This document shows, in pieces, positions 16,114 through 28,332 of a DNA stretch of 64,000 nucleotides. The stretch comes from an uncultured Collinsella sp. (lineage in GTDB: Bacteria; Actinomycetota; Coriobacteriia; Coriobacteriales; Coriobacteriaceae). The notes beneath the pieces are model-generated. The model saw only the letters and a program-made list of their open reading frames with translations. It ran no database searches and had not been told where the DNA came from. Position numbers and translations under genes: made by a program. The stretch lies in assembly GCA_902496945.1 (NCBI GenBank), contig CABVDE010000001.1, forward strand, positions 95,250 to 159,249. The letters run 5' to 3'. Position 1 is the first letter of the stretch; each line of letters starts with the position of its first letter.

Positions 16114-18615
16114 ATGGAATCGTTGTACCGAAAGTATCGCCCGCTCACCTTCGACTCCGTGGTGGGCCAGCAGCATATCGTCTCGACGCTCGAGCACGCC
16201 ATCACCGAGGGACGCCTGTCCCACGCGTACCTGTTCTGCGGACCGCGCGGCACGGGCAAGACCACCATGGCGCGCATTCTGGCCAAGGCGCTGCTATGCC
16301 GCAATGCCGAGGCGGCGCGCGCCGAGGGCGCAAGCGGCTGCATGCCCGACGGCACTTGCGAAGAGTGCGAGCTCATCGCCGAGGGCAACCACCCCGATGT
16401 CTACGAGCTCGATGCCGCAAGCCGTACGGGCGTGGACAATGTGCGCGAGGAGATCATCAACTCCGTTAACTTTGCCCCGGTGCGTGGCAAGTACAAGATC
16501 TATATCATCGACGAGGTCCATATGCTCACGACGGCGGCGTTCAACGCGCTGCTCAAGACGCTCGAGGAGCCGCCGGCGCACGTGATCTTTGTGTTGTGCA
16601 CCACCGATCCGCAAAAGATTCTGGAGACCATCCTCTCGCGCTGCCAGCGCTTCGATTTCCACCGCATCGGCAACGAGGATATCGAGCATCGCCTGTCCTA
16701 CGTGTGCGAGCAGGAGGGCTTCGATTACGACGACGAGGCGCTGGCCATCGTGGCGCGCCATGCCAAGGGCGGCATGCGCGACGCGCTTTCCACGCTGGAG
16801 CAGCTGAGCGTTTTTGGCAACGGCGCCGTGCATGCGGACGATGCCCGCTCGCTGCTGGGCGAGGTTTCGGACCAGATTTTGGGCGAGTTTGCCGCAGCTA
16901 TCGCGTCACGCGATGTTGCCGAGCTCTATGGGCTCATTCGCGCGCAGGTCGAGGAGGGCAATGACCTACTGGAGCTGACGCGCGACCTGGTGGCCCACGT
17001 GCGCGACGTGTATGTTGCCTGCGTCGCCGACGCCCGTGCCGAACTGTTTGAGGGCGGGGCGGAGCAGGCCGAGGCGCTTGCTGCCGAGGCTGCTGCCTTT
17101 GGCGAGCACCCTGCCGATCGTCTGGCTCGCGTGCTGACGGTGCTCGATGATGCCGCGCTCGAGATGAGGGGCGCAAGCGACGTGCGCCTGGTGCTCGAGA
17201 TCGCCTGCACGCGCCTGACGCGTCCGGAGGCGGATCTGACGATTGAGGCCTTGGCCGAGCGTGTGGCACGCCTGGAGGCCATGGTTGCCAACGGTGCGGT
17301 GCCGGCGAGTGTTGCCGCTGCTCAGGCTGCTACGCCTGCTGCAGCCGCGCCCGCTGCCCAGCAGCCGACGCTTATCTCGGGTGCCCGCGCTGCTGCTCCG
17401 GCGGCTACTGCGGCTACCGCAGCGACGCCGGCGCATCAGGGTGGCATGCCCTGGGATCGTGTTGCCGCTGCTCCGGCGGCTCAGCCCACGCCCAAGCCCG
17501 CGTCGGCCCCCAAGCCCTCGGCGCCCGTATCCGCTCCCCAGCCCGCGCCCGCCCCGGCGCCTCGGCCCGCAACGGCTCCGGCCTCCGCGCCTGCCGCTGC
17601 ACCGGCACCTAAGCCCCAGCCTAGCAACGCCGCTCAGGTTGCCGCCGCCGGCGCCGCCGAGACCCCTGCGGTCGAGGATGCCGGCGAGCTCCAGCGCAAA
17701 TGGGCCGAGGTCGTCGAGCGCGTCAAGGCACGCCAGGCCTCCTATGCAGGCCTGCTGCTCAACGCCCGCGCCACGGCCGACGACGGCGCCAAGCTCACGG
17801 TCTCGTTCCCCGCGGGCTCGACCTTTGCCATCAAGATGCTCGGTCGCGCCGATACGCAGTCGGTGGTCCTGCCGACGGTCTGCGCGGTCTTTGGTCGTCG
17901 TACCGTCGACTATGTTCTGGATGGGGGTGGCACGCCGGCTCCTCAACATGAGGAGCATTCTCCATCTGCACGGGCTGCGGCATCTGCGGACCCGCAACCC
18001 GTGTCATCGGCGGCCCCTGCATCCTCGAACGCCAGCGCGCCGCAGCAGCAAACGGCACCGATAGCGGCACCGACCCCGTCGGCGCCTAGGCCCGCTGCGC
18101 CTAAACCGGCTGCTTCGGCGCCTGCGCCCAAGCCTGTCGCTGCGCCCGCGCCCAAGTCATCCGACCTGGGCAAAGCCCCCTGGCTGCGCTCGGACAACCC
18201 GGCTGGTGCTCCCGCCACGGGCAAGCTGCCGACCGAGCCCGCGCCTCGCGCGCCCGAGCGCGCGTCCGCTCCCAAGGCTCAGCCCGCCGCGCAGTCCGCG
18301 CCGTGGGAGTCCGAGCAGGTGCCCTACGACGACGCCATGGTCGGCGGCTTCGCTGGCGATGCGAGCGGGGACGATCTGCCCCCATTCGACGTGTCCAACG
18401 TCGCGCCCAAGCCCGCCGCTTCGGCTACGGCTCCCGCGACGCCCGCCCCTGCAAACGACGATGCCCCCGCAGCTCCCTGGGAATCCAACCCCGGCGCCGG
18501 TAGTCCCTTCGGCCATCAAGGTGCCGCTCCGAGCATCCCGCAGACCGAGGACGAGGCTAAAGCCCTCATCCGCAGCGTCTTCGGCCAGTCCACCATCTTC
18601 AAACCGGTGGAATAA
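16114..18615 (+). CDS. dnaX: DNA polymerase III subunits gamma and tau
   Basis: Clamp-loader ATPase of the replicase. Residues ~1-365 are the conserved AAA+ core: Walker A GPRGTGKT (~43-50), a zinc-binding cysteine cluster (~61-86), Walker B IIDEVHML, the LEEPP segment and sensor residues in SRCQRFDF. After ~400 the protein is dominated by Ala/Pro-rich linkers with a folded island (~525-600), giving 833 residues, much longer than gamma of most bacteria. The ATG is preceded by GGGGGAG. The frame continues upstream to 15895 but crosses the divergent gene. No A-rich slippage heptamer for making gamma was noticed. Confidence 0.96.
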   Translation: MESLYRKYRPLTFDSVVGQQHIVSTLEHAITEGRLSHAYLFCGPRGTGKTTMARILAKALLCRNAEAARAEGASGCMPDGTCEECELIAEGNHPDVYELDAASRTGVDNVREEIINSVNFAPVRGKYKIYIIDEVHMLTTAAFNALLKTLEEPPAHVIFVLCTTDPQKILETILSRCQRFDFHRIGNEDIEHRLSYVCEQEGFDYDDEALAIVARHAKGGMRDALSTLEQLSVFGNGAVHADDARSLLGEVSDQILGEFAAAIASRDVAELYGLIRAQVEEGNDLLELTRDLVAHVRDVYVACVADARAELFEGGAEQAEALAAEAAAFGEHPADRLARVLTVLDDAALEMRGASDVRLVLEIACTRLTRPEADLTIEALAERVARLEAMVANGAVPASVAAAQAATPAAAAPAAQQPTLISGARAAAPAATAATAATPAHQGGMPWDRVAAAPAAQPTPKPASAPKPSAPVSAPQPAPAPAPRPATAPASAPAAAPAPKPQPSNAAQVAAAGAAETPAVEDAGELQRKWAEVVERVKARQASYAGLLLNARATADDGAKLTVSFPAGSTFAIKMLGRADTQSVVLPTVCAVFGRRTVDYVLDGGGTPAPQHEEHSPSARAAASADPQPVSSAAPASSNASAPQQQTAPIAAPTPSAPRPAAPKPAASAPAPKPVAAPAPKSSDLGKAPWLRSDNPAGAPATGKLPTEPAPRAPERASAPKAQPAAQSAPWESEQVPYDDAMVGGFAGDASGDDLPPFDVSNVAPKPAASATAPATPAPANDDAPAAPWESNPGAGSPFGHQGAAPSIPQTEDEAKALIRSVFGQSTIFKPVE

Positions 18616-18669
18616 CTGTTCGGGCGGGTATACTGCTCAAGAAGAGAACCCTTTGAACGGAGCGAGCTT

Positions 18670-18765
18670 ATGATGTGGGAATATGTCCGCCTTGAGGGCG
18701 ATACGCAGGTTTCGTATTCCGAAGTCCGTGAGGACAACACGTTGGAGGACATGTATATCGACTGA
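18670..18765 (+). CDS. Small 31-residue ORF, possible remnant
   Basis: A 31-codon frame starting MMWEYVRLEGDTQ and ending DMYID, with GGAGCGAGCTT just before the ATG. TATACT at 18632 could be its -10. The start resembles the opening of larger uncharacterised Coriobacteriia proteins I vaguely recall, so this could be a truncated copy. It could also be a genuine small protein. It lies between dnaX and ybaB. Confidence 0.4.
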   Translation: MMWEYVRLEGDTQVSYSEVREDNTLEDMYID

Positions 18766-18885
18766 GGGAGCGTGTCCGCCCCGCCCGCCTGCCCCGCGCC
18801 GTGGTACGATTTTTGAGTTTGAAAGTCCCGCCGCGTCTCGGCTGCCCTTGCAGCTCGTCGCGCGGCCGCACGTAAAGGAGCCATT

Positions 18886-19206
18886 ATGGCCGGTATGAAC
18901 ATGCAGCAGATGATGAAGCAAGCCCGCAAGATGCAGGAGCAGCTTGCCGCCGCGCAGGAGAACCTCAAGTCCCAGACCGTCGACGCCTCCGCCGGCGGCG
19001 GCATGGTCAAGGTGACCGTTAACGGCGAGATGGAGCTCGTCAACCTCACCATCGATCCCGATGCCCTCGATCCCGAGGATGTCGATATGCTGCAGGACAT
19101 GATCATGGCGGCCGTCAACGAGGCCGTCCGCGGCGTCAACGAGCTCGCCAACAAGCAGATGGGCGCCATCACCGGCGGCCTCAACATCCCGGGCATGCCG
19201 TTCTAA
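18886..19206 (+). CDS. ybaB: YbaB/EbfC-family nucleoid-associated protein
   Basis: A 106-residue DNA-binding protein. It opens with an amphipathic helix ([19 protein letters not shown]) and continues with the family core [20 protein letters not shown], ending in a flexible segment. Members form tweezer-like dimers on DNA. The gene order dnaX-ybaB-recR is widely conserved. AAGGAG lies seven bases before the ATG. Confidence 0.95.
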   Translation: MAGMNMQQMMKQARKMQEQLAAAQENLKSQTVDASAGGGMVKVTVNGEMELVNLTIDPDALDPEDVDMLQDMIMAAVNEAVRGVNELANKQMGAITGGLNIPGMPF

Positions 19207-19219
19207 GACACGCATATAT

Positions 19220-19816
19220 ATGAGTGCGAATCACAGTCTGCAAAAACTGCTCGATGAGTTGGGTCGTCTGCCGGGCATTGGTCCCAAGTCGGCCCAGCGC
19301 ATCGCCTATTACCTGCTCGAGGCCGATGCCGAGGAGGCCCGCCGCTTGGCCGAGGCCATTTTGGAGGTTAAGCAAGAGGTCCACTTTTGCAGCCGTTGCT
19401 TTAACTACGCCACGGCCGACGAGTGCTCCATCTGCCAGGACCCGATGCGCGATGCCACTCGCATTTGCGTGGTGGGCGAGCCGCGCGACGTCCAGGCAAT
19501 CGAGCGTACGGGCAGCTATCATGGCCTGTACCATGTGCTGGGCGGTGTGATCAGCCCCATGGACAAGATCGGTCCCGAGCAGTTGCATATCCGCGAGTTG
19601 CTGGCGCGCCTGGGCCACGAGGACATCCACGAGGTCATCATCGCCACCAACCCCAACATTGAGGGCGAGACCACGGCGAGCTACCTTGCTCGCACCATCA
19701 AGCCATTGGGCGTTGAGGTATCGCGTCTTGCGAGCGGCCTTCCCGTGGGCGGCGACTTGGAGTATGCCGACGAGCTTACGCTTGGCCGCGCTATCGAGGC
19801 CCGCCGCGCGATCTAG
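19220..19816 (+). CDS. recR: Recombination mediator protein RecR
   Basis: A 198-residue ring-forming protein that acts with RecO and RecF to load RecA at gaps. Visible are the helix-hairpin-helix [15 protein letters not shown], a four-cysteine zinc finger (FCSRCFN to CSICQD), and the Toprim domain starting [13 protein letters not shown] with the SP(M/L)DGIGP-like SPMDKIGPE segment. It starts 13 bases after ybaB. No clear ribosome-binding site precedes its ATG, so it probably depends on ybaB translation. Confidence 0.97.
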   Translation: MSANHSLQKLLDELGRLPGIGPKSAQRIAYYLLEADAEEARRLAEAILEVKQEVHFCSRCFNYATADECSICQDPMRDATRICVVGEPRDVQAIERTGSYHGLYHVLGGVISPMDKIGPEQLHIRELLARLGHEDIHEVIIATNPNIEGETTASYLARTIKPLGVEVSRLASGLPVGGDLEYADELTLGRAIEARRAI

Positions 19817-19890
19817 GCGGCGTCAGCTCCGCGGTATGTCCCGTCGGCCTGCCGCACGGGGCGCTCATAATTGGGCGCGCGTTCATGCAT

Positions 19891-19904
19891 TTGTTGTGCA
19901 ACAA
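19891..19904. promoter_or_regulatory. Palindrome TTGTTGTGCAACAA, candidate operator
   Basis: A 14-base perfect palindrome about 155 bases before the exported-protein/kinase/FHA operon. The 14-mer TGTTGTGCAACAAA within and beside it recurs, on the other strand, upstream of the Rrf2 gene at 49272-49285. Confidence 0.35.
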
Positions 19905-19966
19905 ACCTGCTTTTCATCCGCTTATCGCGTGGATGGGTCCGCTTGTACCTCGTATTTGCCCATTCG

Positions 19967-19997
19967 TTGCGCAACCTCTTGGGTTCGCTGATACACT
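19967..19997 (+). promoter_or_regulatory. Candidate promoter of the exported-protein/kinase/FHA operon
   Basis: TTGCGC at 19967-19972 and TACACT at 19992-19997, separated by 19 bases, longer than ideal. The same -35 form, TTGCGC, is found in the tRNA-Asp promoter of this window. Confidence 0.35.
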
Positions 19998-20019
19998 CAA
20001 ATGTGGATATAAAAGAATG

Positions 20020-20045
20020 CGCCGCCTTTAAGCGGCGTGTTTTTG
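20020..20045 (+). terminator. Hairpin plus T-run in the leader, possible attenuator
   Basis: CGCCGC (20020-20025) pairs with GCGGCG (20032-20037) and is followed by TGTTTTTGTT. It sits downstream of the candidate promoter and only 15 bases before the gene start, so it could attenuate the operon or terminate upstream transcription. Confidence 0.5.
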
Positions 20046-20059
20046 TTGGAGGAGAATTC

Positions 20060-20965
20060 ATGCGGCCCGGGGGCACTCAGACAAAGCATGGCGCCGCGGT
20101 GCGCATGCGACGCCGCCTGGGCCTGGCGCCCCAGGCGTATGCGCTGCTGTCGTGTTCGCTGGTGCTGGTCATAGCTGGCGTTTCTGCCTATGGCACGACT
20201 GTGCCGTCCATGATGCAGGCGCATGCCGCACGCGAACCGCGCGTGGGGCATGAGGTCAAAAGTAATCTGGGCACCACGACTGGATATGCTTGGGCAAGTG
20301 TGTTCGCGCATATTGTGTTTGGCGCCGACGATGCGGACGGCGCCGAGGCCCCGGACAACGAAGTCACGCTTGCCAATGGCAAAACTATCGTGCTCACCAA
20401 CACCAAGATCATCAATCGGTTGTCCAACAATAGCGTGACGGCCGCCGTAAACAAGGCCGAGCAGCAGAAGGAGCAGGACGCCCAGCAGTCCGGAAAGCCC
20501 GGTAGCTCGGATACTTCTGGCTCCGGCTCGGATTCGGCGAGTTCGGGCGGCGGCTCCGGGTCGGGTTCCTCTACCGGAGGGTCTGGAAACGGCGGCTCGA
20601 CGGTCGGCAACACTGACAGCGATGCAAGCTCCGGTGGCCTTTCCGCTGCCGAGGAAGAGAGCATTCACAGTTGGCTCGTGACCAAGTACAACATGCTCGA
20701 CGGCTATGTATCTCGTGCCAATGACGTGGTTTCGACCTATAACTCTACGGGAGATCCCGGGCCGTGTGACAGCCTGGTAGGGGAGATGTTTGTCATTCGA
20801 GCCGAGTTTGGTCGTCAGACATTCTCGCCGAAGTCAAAGTGGTATCAGCAGTATGCCAATCTGTGGGGCTGCTACACCAACCTATGTCAATGGGTCGGTC
20901 ATTACGGCGACGACGACGTCGCACTCGGTAACTTCAACAATAACGTGGCGGCGCTTGCCCTATGA
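20060..20965 (+). CDS. Membrane-anchored exported protein of unknown function
   Basis: A 301-residue protein. A basic N-terminus (~1-22) precedes one hydrophobic helix (LLSCSLVLVIAGVSAYG). The outer part has a Ser/Gly-rich linker (~145-195), and the last ~105 residues form a domain with cysteines in GPCDS, WGCYTNLC and aromatic residues. No family recognised. The ATG has GGAGGAG six bases upstream, and its stop overlaps the kinase start (ATGA). It could be the sensor or a substrate of that kinase; this is inference from position. Confidence 0.75.
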   Translation: MRPGGTQTKHGAAVRMRRRLGLAPQAYALLSCSLVLVIAGVSAYGTTVPSMMQAHAAREPRVGHEVKSNLGTTTGYAWASVFAHIVFGADDADGAEAPDNEVTLANGKTIVLTNTKIINRLSNNSVTAAVNKAEQQKEQDAQQSGKPGSSDTSGSGSDSASSGGGSGSGSSTGGSGNGGSTVGNTDSDASSGGLSAAEEESIHSWLVTKYNMLDGYVSRANDVVSTYNSTGDPGPCDSLVGEMFVIRAEFGRQTFSPKSKWYQQYANLWGCYTNLCQWVGHYGDDDVALGNFNNNVAALAL

Positions 20966-22806
20966 TGACCGGTCTTGCATCCACTGCAACTCAAGCGCTC
21001 AACCGTGATCCCATGGTGGGCCTGCACCTGGCGCGCGTCGACGGGTTTGAGCCGGCCGTCGCCCTGGGCACGGACGAGCTTCCCGCCTACCTGCGCCGTT
21101 TCACGATGCTGTTTGCCGACGACGCCACCATGCGCCGCGGCGGCATCGGCCGCGTGACGCGTGCCGTTAATGTGCGGGGCGAGGCCGTGGCGCTCAAGCA
21201 GCTCATCTTGCCAACGCGCGATGAGTTTGACGACGACGCTGCCCATGAGGCGCTGGTCACCAAGTTCAAGGCGGCGTTTCGCGAAGAATATGAATGCCAT
21301 CGCGCCCTTTCGGGCCTTAAGGGTTTTCCGCGCCTGTATGGGTGGGGCGAGGTCGATGGTGTACCCGCGATCGTTATGGAATGGGTCGAGGGCGAGACCC
21401 TGGCGCGCCTGCGCTCGCGACTTGCCGTGGACGAGGCCGGACGCCTGTCGCCGCTTGTGGCGGCGCGTCTGGGTCGCGACCTGTTCGATCTGCTCTGCCG
21501 TATGAGCCTGGTGGGGGAGGGCTTTGTCCATCGCGACATCTCTCCCGCTAATATTATGGTGCGTACGGTGCGCTTGCCGCTTGACCGGCAGCTTGCCGAG
21601 GGCACCTTTGACCTGTGCTTGATCGACTTTGGCTCTTCCTTGGCGCTCGAGCCCGCTTCTGCCGTGACGGGAGCCGGTGGCAAGGCGTCCTTTACGGAGC
21701 GCTATGCAACGCTGCGTCGAGCGACGGTAGCCTATGCCCCGCCCGAGATGCTTACCGATGATATTGTCGACCTGCGCGCTTTGCGCATGTCGCCGGCAAT
21801 CGACGTCTATGCGGCGGCAAGCACGGTTTACGAGCTCATTGCCGGCGTCGCGCCATACGAAGTCGCGCCGAGCACTTCGGGCGCCTCGGGTTCGCGCAAA
21901 AAGACACGCGACATCGCCAGCCCTTATCGTCTCAAGATGGACATGCGGCCCGACTATCCCATTGGTGCCCATGCGCCCGGCTGCGATCTGACTTGTCTGC
22001 TTCGGCGTGAGCCCGATGTGGCGCTTGCCGCAGCCGAGCAGGCTCAGCAGCTGGGTCTCGAGCCGGATTCCGAGGAACTGCGCGATGCGCTGGCGTTTGT
22101 CGATGCGCAGCTGTTCGACGTGGTGATGGCCTGCCTGTCCAGCCACCAGGAGGATCGTCCCGAACCGGCGGCGGTCGAGGCAGCGCTCTCGGCGTTTTGT
22201 GACCACTATGCGCAAAATGTCGGTCGTTCGCTCCGCGGCGAGCCGCTCACGCCGTGCCCCATGGATGCGTCCGGCCGCGCGGTTCGTCGCGCGCTGATGG
22301 TCGGCGCGGCGGTCGTCTGTGGCGTAGTTTGGGCTGTGGTCGTGGTTTCGGCCGCGTTGCTGGCGTCGGGCGCCCGCGTGACGGTGGACATGGGTCCTCT
22401 TGCGTGGTCCGGTCCGCTGCCGGGTATTATCGCCGCGCTGGCGCTAGCGTTGCCGGGGGCGGCGGGTGTTGCCGTGGGGGCTTTGTCGCACAGCCGTCGT
22501 TTGGGGTTCCTGCATGGCGTGTTGACACTATCTGCCTGCGAGGTTCCGGTGCTGGTGCTGGCGGCATGCACCGTGTTTTCCCAGCGTGCCGTGGTGGGTG
22601 GTCTTGTTGCCGCCCTGATCGCAACCTATGCGCTTACGTGGTTTTTGCTTGCGATGGGCTTTGCCTTTGAACTTCCCGTTTCGGCACCGCGACGCACAAA
22701 AGCCAAGATGGCGACCCCACTTGCCGGTGGAGCCGCAGCTGCCCGTACTTTTGGCGGACCTGTCGAAGTATCGTCCGATTCTATTTCTACGACCAAGGAG
22801 GCCTAG
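20962..22806 (+). CDS. Ser/Thr protein kinase with C-terminal membrane segments
   Basis: A 614-residue Hanks-type kinase. The lysine is in AVALKQL, the catalytic loop is FVHRDISPANIM (an RD kinase) and LIDFGSS is the DFG motif, followed by APPEML. The kinase region spans ~50-410. After it come about five hydrophobic helices (~440-580) and a short tail. The start overlaps the previous gene by four bases, and the FHA gene follows three bases after its stop. It is distinct from the kinases at 1-8.9 kb and forms a second signalling module. Confidence 0.9.
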   Translation: MMTGLASTATQALNRDPMVGLHLARVDGFEPAVALGTDELPAYLRRFTMLFADDATMRRGGIGRVTRAVNVRGEAVALKQLILPTRDEFDDDAAHEALVTKFKAAFREEYECHRALSGLKGFPRLYGWGEVDGVPAIVMEWVEGETLARLRSRLAVDEAGRLSPLVAARLGRDLFDLLCRMSLVGEGFVHRDISPANIMVRTVRLPLDRQLAEGTFDLCLIDFGSSLALEPASAVTGAGGKASFTERYATLRRATVAYAPPEMLTDDIVDLRALRMSPAIDVYAAASTVYELIAGVAPYEVAPSTSGASGSRKKTRDIASPYRLKMDMRPDYPIGAHAPGCDLTCLLRREPDVALAAAEQAQQLGLEPDSEELRDALAFVDAQLFDVVMACLSSHQEDRPEPAAVEAALSAFCDHYAQNVGRSLRGEPLTPCPMDASGRAVRRALMVGAAVVCGVVWAVVVVSAALLASGARVTVDMGPLAWSGPLPGIIAALALALPGAAGVAVGALSHSRRLGFLHGVLTLSACEVPVLVLAACTVFSQRAVVGGLVAALIATYALTWFLLAMGFAFELPVSAPRRTKAKMATPLAGGAAAARTFGGPVEVSSDSISTTKEA

Positions 22807-22809
22807 GCC

Positions 22810-23775
22810 ATGGCATCTCAAGTTGAGCTCACTCCGTGCGGGGCCATGTTTGACATCTTTAAGCGCGCGGCGCATCTGAGCCATATCGAGCTGTGCGGCT
22901 TGGTGCTTTCGTCCCGTCCGCTTGCCGACGGCCGCAGTCCGCAGAGTCGAGCTGCCGACCGTTCCTGGGTTTCGCGCTTTATCGTCCGTGCTCCGGTCGG
23001 CACGCTGCAGCAGCGCTATTTTGCCGATTACGGTACCTCGGCGGCGCGCATCATGTCGCATCTGGCTCTGCGCCACCGCAATCCCATGGATGCCACGGCG
23101 GTGACCAACATGGTGTGCGGGTCTGCCGGCGAACCCATGGTGCGGGCTCTTGAGGAGTGCCATCAGGATACGAATCTCTACCGCAACGCGCTCGACCGCT
23201 TGTCGCAGGCGGCGGAACTTGCGCCCGCCGAGCGTGCCGAGGCTGTGCTGGTGTTGTTTGTCGCCGTCGGTTGCTCTGCGGACGTGCGGTCATCGGTGAC
23301 CTACGCTATCGACTATGCGCACGCGAGTTGCGGTGGGGCCACGTCGACACCGCGTTCGTTGGGCATGTCGCCGTTTGCGGGCGAACGCGAGCCCGCCCCG
23401 GCGCACCCCCTGGGCCTGCTGCGCATACAAAACAGCTTTGTCGTGAGTGCCCCGCGCTGGGTTCAGCCGAGCGAGCAGGGCGTCGAGATCGGCGCGCTGG
23501 CTACGGGGGAGGGCGACATCACCGACGTCGGCGACGATGTCTCGGCCCGCCATGCCCACATCTGGTGCGATGCGCAGAATGTCTGGCACGTCGAGGACCT
23601 GTCGTCCACCAACGGTACCGTGGTGGTAAACGGGGCCACGCGCGTCTGCATTCAGGTCGAGCCCGGCCGTTCCGCCCAACTCAATCCCGGCGACGAGCTC
23701 AAGCTCGGCGAATCCACTACCTACGCCATCCTCCTCGGCGCTATCTCATCGACCCCTGGTGGTCACCCGAGGTAA
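22810..23775 (+). CDS. FHA-domain protein paired with the preceding kinase
   Basis: A 321-residue soluble protein. Residues ~1-185 are a helical region of unknown family. A C-terminal FHA domain (~215-310) shows SARHAHIW and DLSSTNGTVVVNG, the phosphothreonine-binding loops. The start has AAGGAGG in the end of the kinase gene, nine bases upstream. It probably reads phosphorylation by that kinase, either on itself or on the exported partner. Confidence 0.88.
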   Translation: MASQVELTPCGAMFDIFKRAAHLSHIELCGLVLSSRPLADGRSPQSRAADRSWVSRFIVRAPVGTLQQRYFADYGTSAARIMSHLALRHRNPMDATAVTNMVCGSAGEPMVRALEECHQDTNLYRNALDRLSQAAELAPAERAEAVLVLFVAVGCSADVRSSVTYAIDYAHASCGGATSTPRSLGMSPFAGEREPAPAHPLGLLRIQNSFVVSAPRWVQPSEQGVEIGALATGEGDITDVGDDVSARHAHIWCDAQNVWHVEDLSSTNGTVVVNGATRVCIQVEPGRSAQLNPGDELKLGESTTYAILLGAISSTPGGHPR

Positions 23776-24109
23776 ACCTTTACCGGCCACCTATATTTGC
23801 CGAAATTAGACTTGACGGCGGGGTACAATAAACCCGCATGCGGATTTCCGTTGCGGGCGCTTCCCATCGCCGGGGCGTGCCCGGGAGCATCCGGCATGCG
23901 GCCTTTGCGGCGCTCGGTCATGTGCAAGACGGATAGCTGGGCCTGCGGTGCGCGCCAGCGCCCCTCGCCTCGGCATGCCTTCTCTCCACGCCATGTGCCT
24001 GCTGCTGAGTCTGCCTGCCAGATGATTGGAAGCAACAGCGTAAATCCCATCACGCCAACATCCCGGCGATCGCCGGGGCCTGTATACCTATATGAGAGGA
24101 GAGGGGTAT
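23776..24109 (+). other. Long structured leader before the pyruvate:ferredoxin oxidoreductase gene
   Basis: No gene seen in these 334 bases. A -10-like TACAAT at 23824-23829 is followed by a GC-rich region that can fold: GCATGCGGAT near 23836 can pair with ATCCGGCATGC near 23888. The ribosome-binding site GAGGAGAGGGG precedes the ATG. I matched no known riboswitch; the TPP class was considered and not found. Confidence 0.45.
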
Positions 24110-27649
<3,540 letters not shown>

Positions 27650-27655
27650 GTCTCC

Positions 27656-27788
27656 CGCCGCAGGAACTGAGGGCTAACCTTCGCAGACGTCCTCGGACAT
27701 GAAAGAACCCCCGCTGCGCACTACGTGCGGCGGGGGTTCTTTCGTCCTGCGGGATGTCCGCGAAGGTTAGCCCTCAGTTCCTGCGGCG
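27656..27788. repeat. Long perfect inverted repeat enclosing a terminator
   Basis: Two 29-base arms, 27656-27684 and 27760-27788, are exact reverse complements. Inside, GGACAT/ATGTCC (27695-27700, 27754-27759) extends the stem and a terminator hairpin forms the tip. It begins 7 bases after the oxidoreductase stop codon. Confidence 0.85.
27701..27743. terminator. Terminator hairpin of the pyruvate:ferredoxin oxidoreductase gene
   Basis: GAAAGAACCCCCGC (27701-27714) pairs exactly with GCGGGGGTTCTTTC (27730-27743). TTCTTTC follows the GC stem. It can act in both directions. Confidence 0.75.
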
Positions 27789-27828
27789 ACTACGTCCTTG
27801 GATTGTGTGGGCGGATGAAGGACGTAGT
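27789..27828. repeat. Second inverted repeat adjoining the first
   Basis: ACTACGTCCTT (27789-27799) and AAGGACGTAGT (27818-27828) are exact reverse complements with an 18-base loop, placed immediately after the larger inverted repeat. Confidence 0.6.
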
Positions 27829-28332
27829 TGGTCGGGTATTCCGTCCCCTTCGCTGTTTCGCGGCTTTACTGCGATCTGCGCTTCACTTTGGGATAGGGCT
27901 GGGGACTTGGTTGCTGCCGCCTTTTATCCCCGTGCTTTGGGCTTGCTGCCTTTTCGAAGCTCATCTTTATTCCTATTGCTGGATGAAAAGCCCCTTGTTT
28001 TTGCAGGGGTGCATACTCGCCCTATAAGTGCATAGAATCTCGTATAGTGCGAGTAAGATATTGCGCTGTCCGTTTTGTGTTTAGCAGAGATGTAGTTTGC
28101 ATAATCCGACATAATCCTCGCTGCATTTTAATAAAGTTGCACGTAAATGGCGTATATATGTCTGAGCAGGGGTTCTGTACGCTGAGCGGATAAAAACGAC
28201 CGTTCACCGTTCCACTATTTTCAAAATGAATAAAATAAGCGATAAAGAGAATATAAACCTTAATAAACTCGCGTATCGCACGGACGCGGGTTATTAATGG
28301 GTTGTAGGCCTTTTACAGAAAGGATTCCAGCA
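27829..28332. other. AT-rich upstream region of carbamate kinase
   Basis: About 500 bases with lower GC than the surroundings and no convincing gene. It must carry the carbamate kinase promoter; several AT-rich stretches (for example near 28225-28265) could serve, and none is decisive. The proximal dyad is listed separately. Confidence 0.4.
28260..28297. promoter_or_regulatory. Dyad upstream of carbamate kinase
   Basis: TTAATAAACTCGCGT (28260-28274) and ACGCGGGTTATTAA (28284-28297) pair over 14 positions with one bulged A and one G-U. It ends 36 bases before the start codon. It could be an operator or a leader RNA hairpin. Confidence 0.4.

Noticed and set aside
23776..24109. Signal-recognition-particle RNA or TPP riboswitch before the oxidoreductase gene
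   Set aside because: A GGAAGCA segment is present, but the rest of the SRP domain IV consensus is not, and no TPP (thi-box) core was found.
28200..28260. ArgR box in the AT-rich region before carbamate kinase
   Set aside because: AATGAATAAAATAA has only a half-match to the ARG box and no second half at the right distance.
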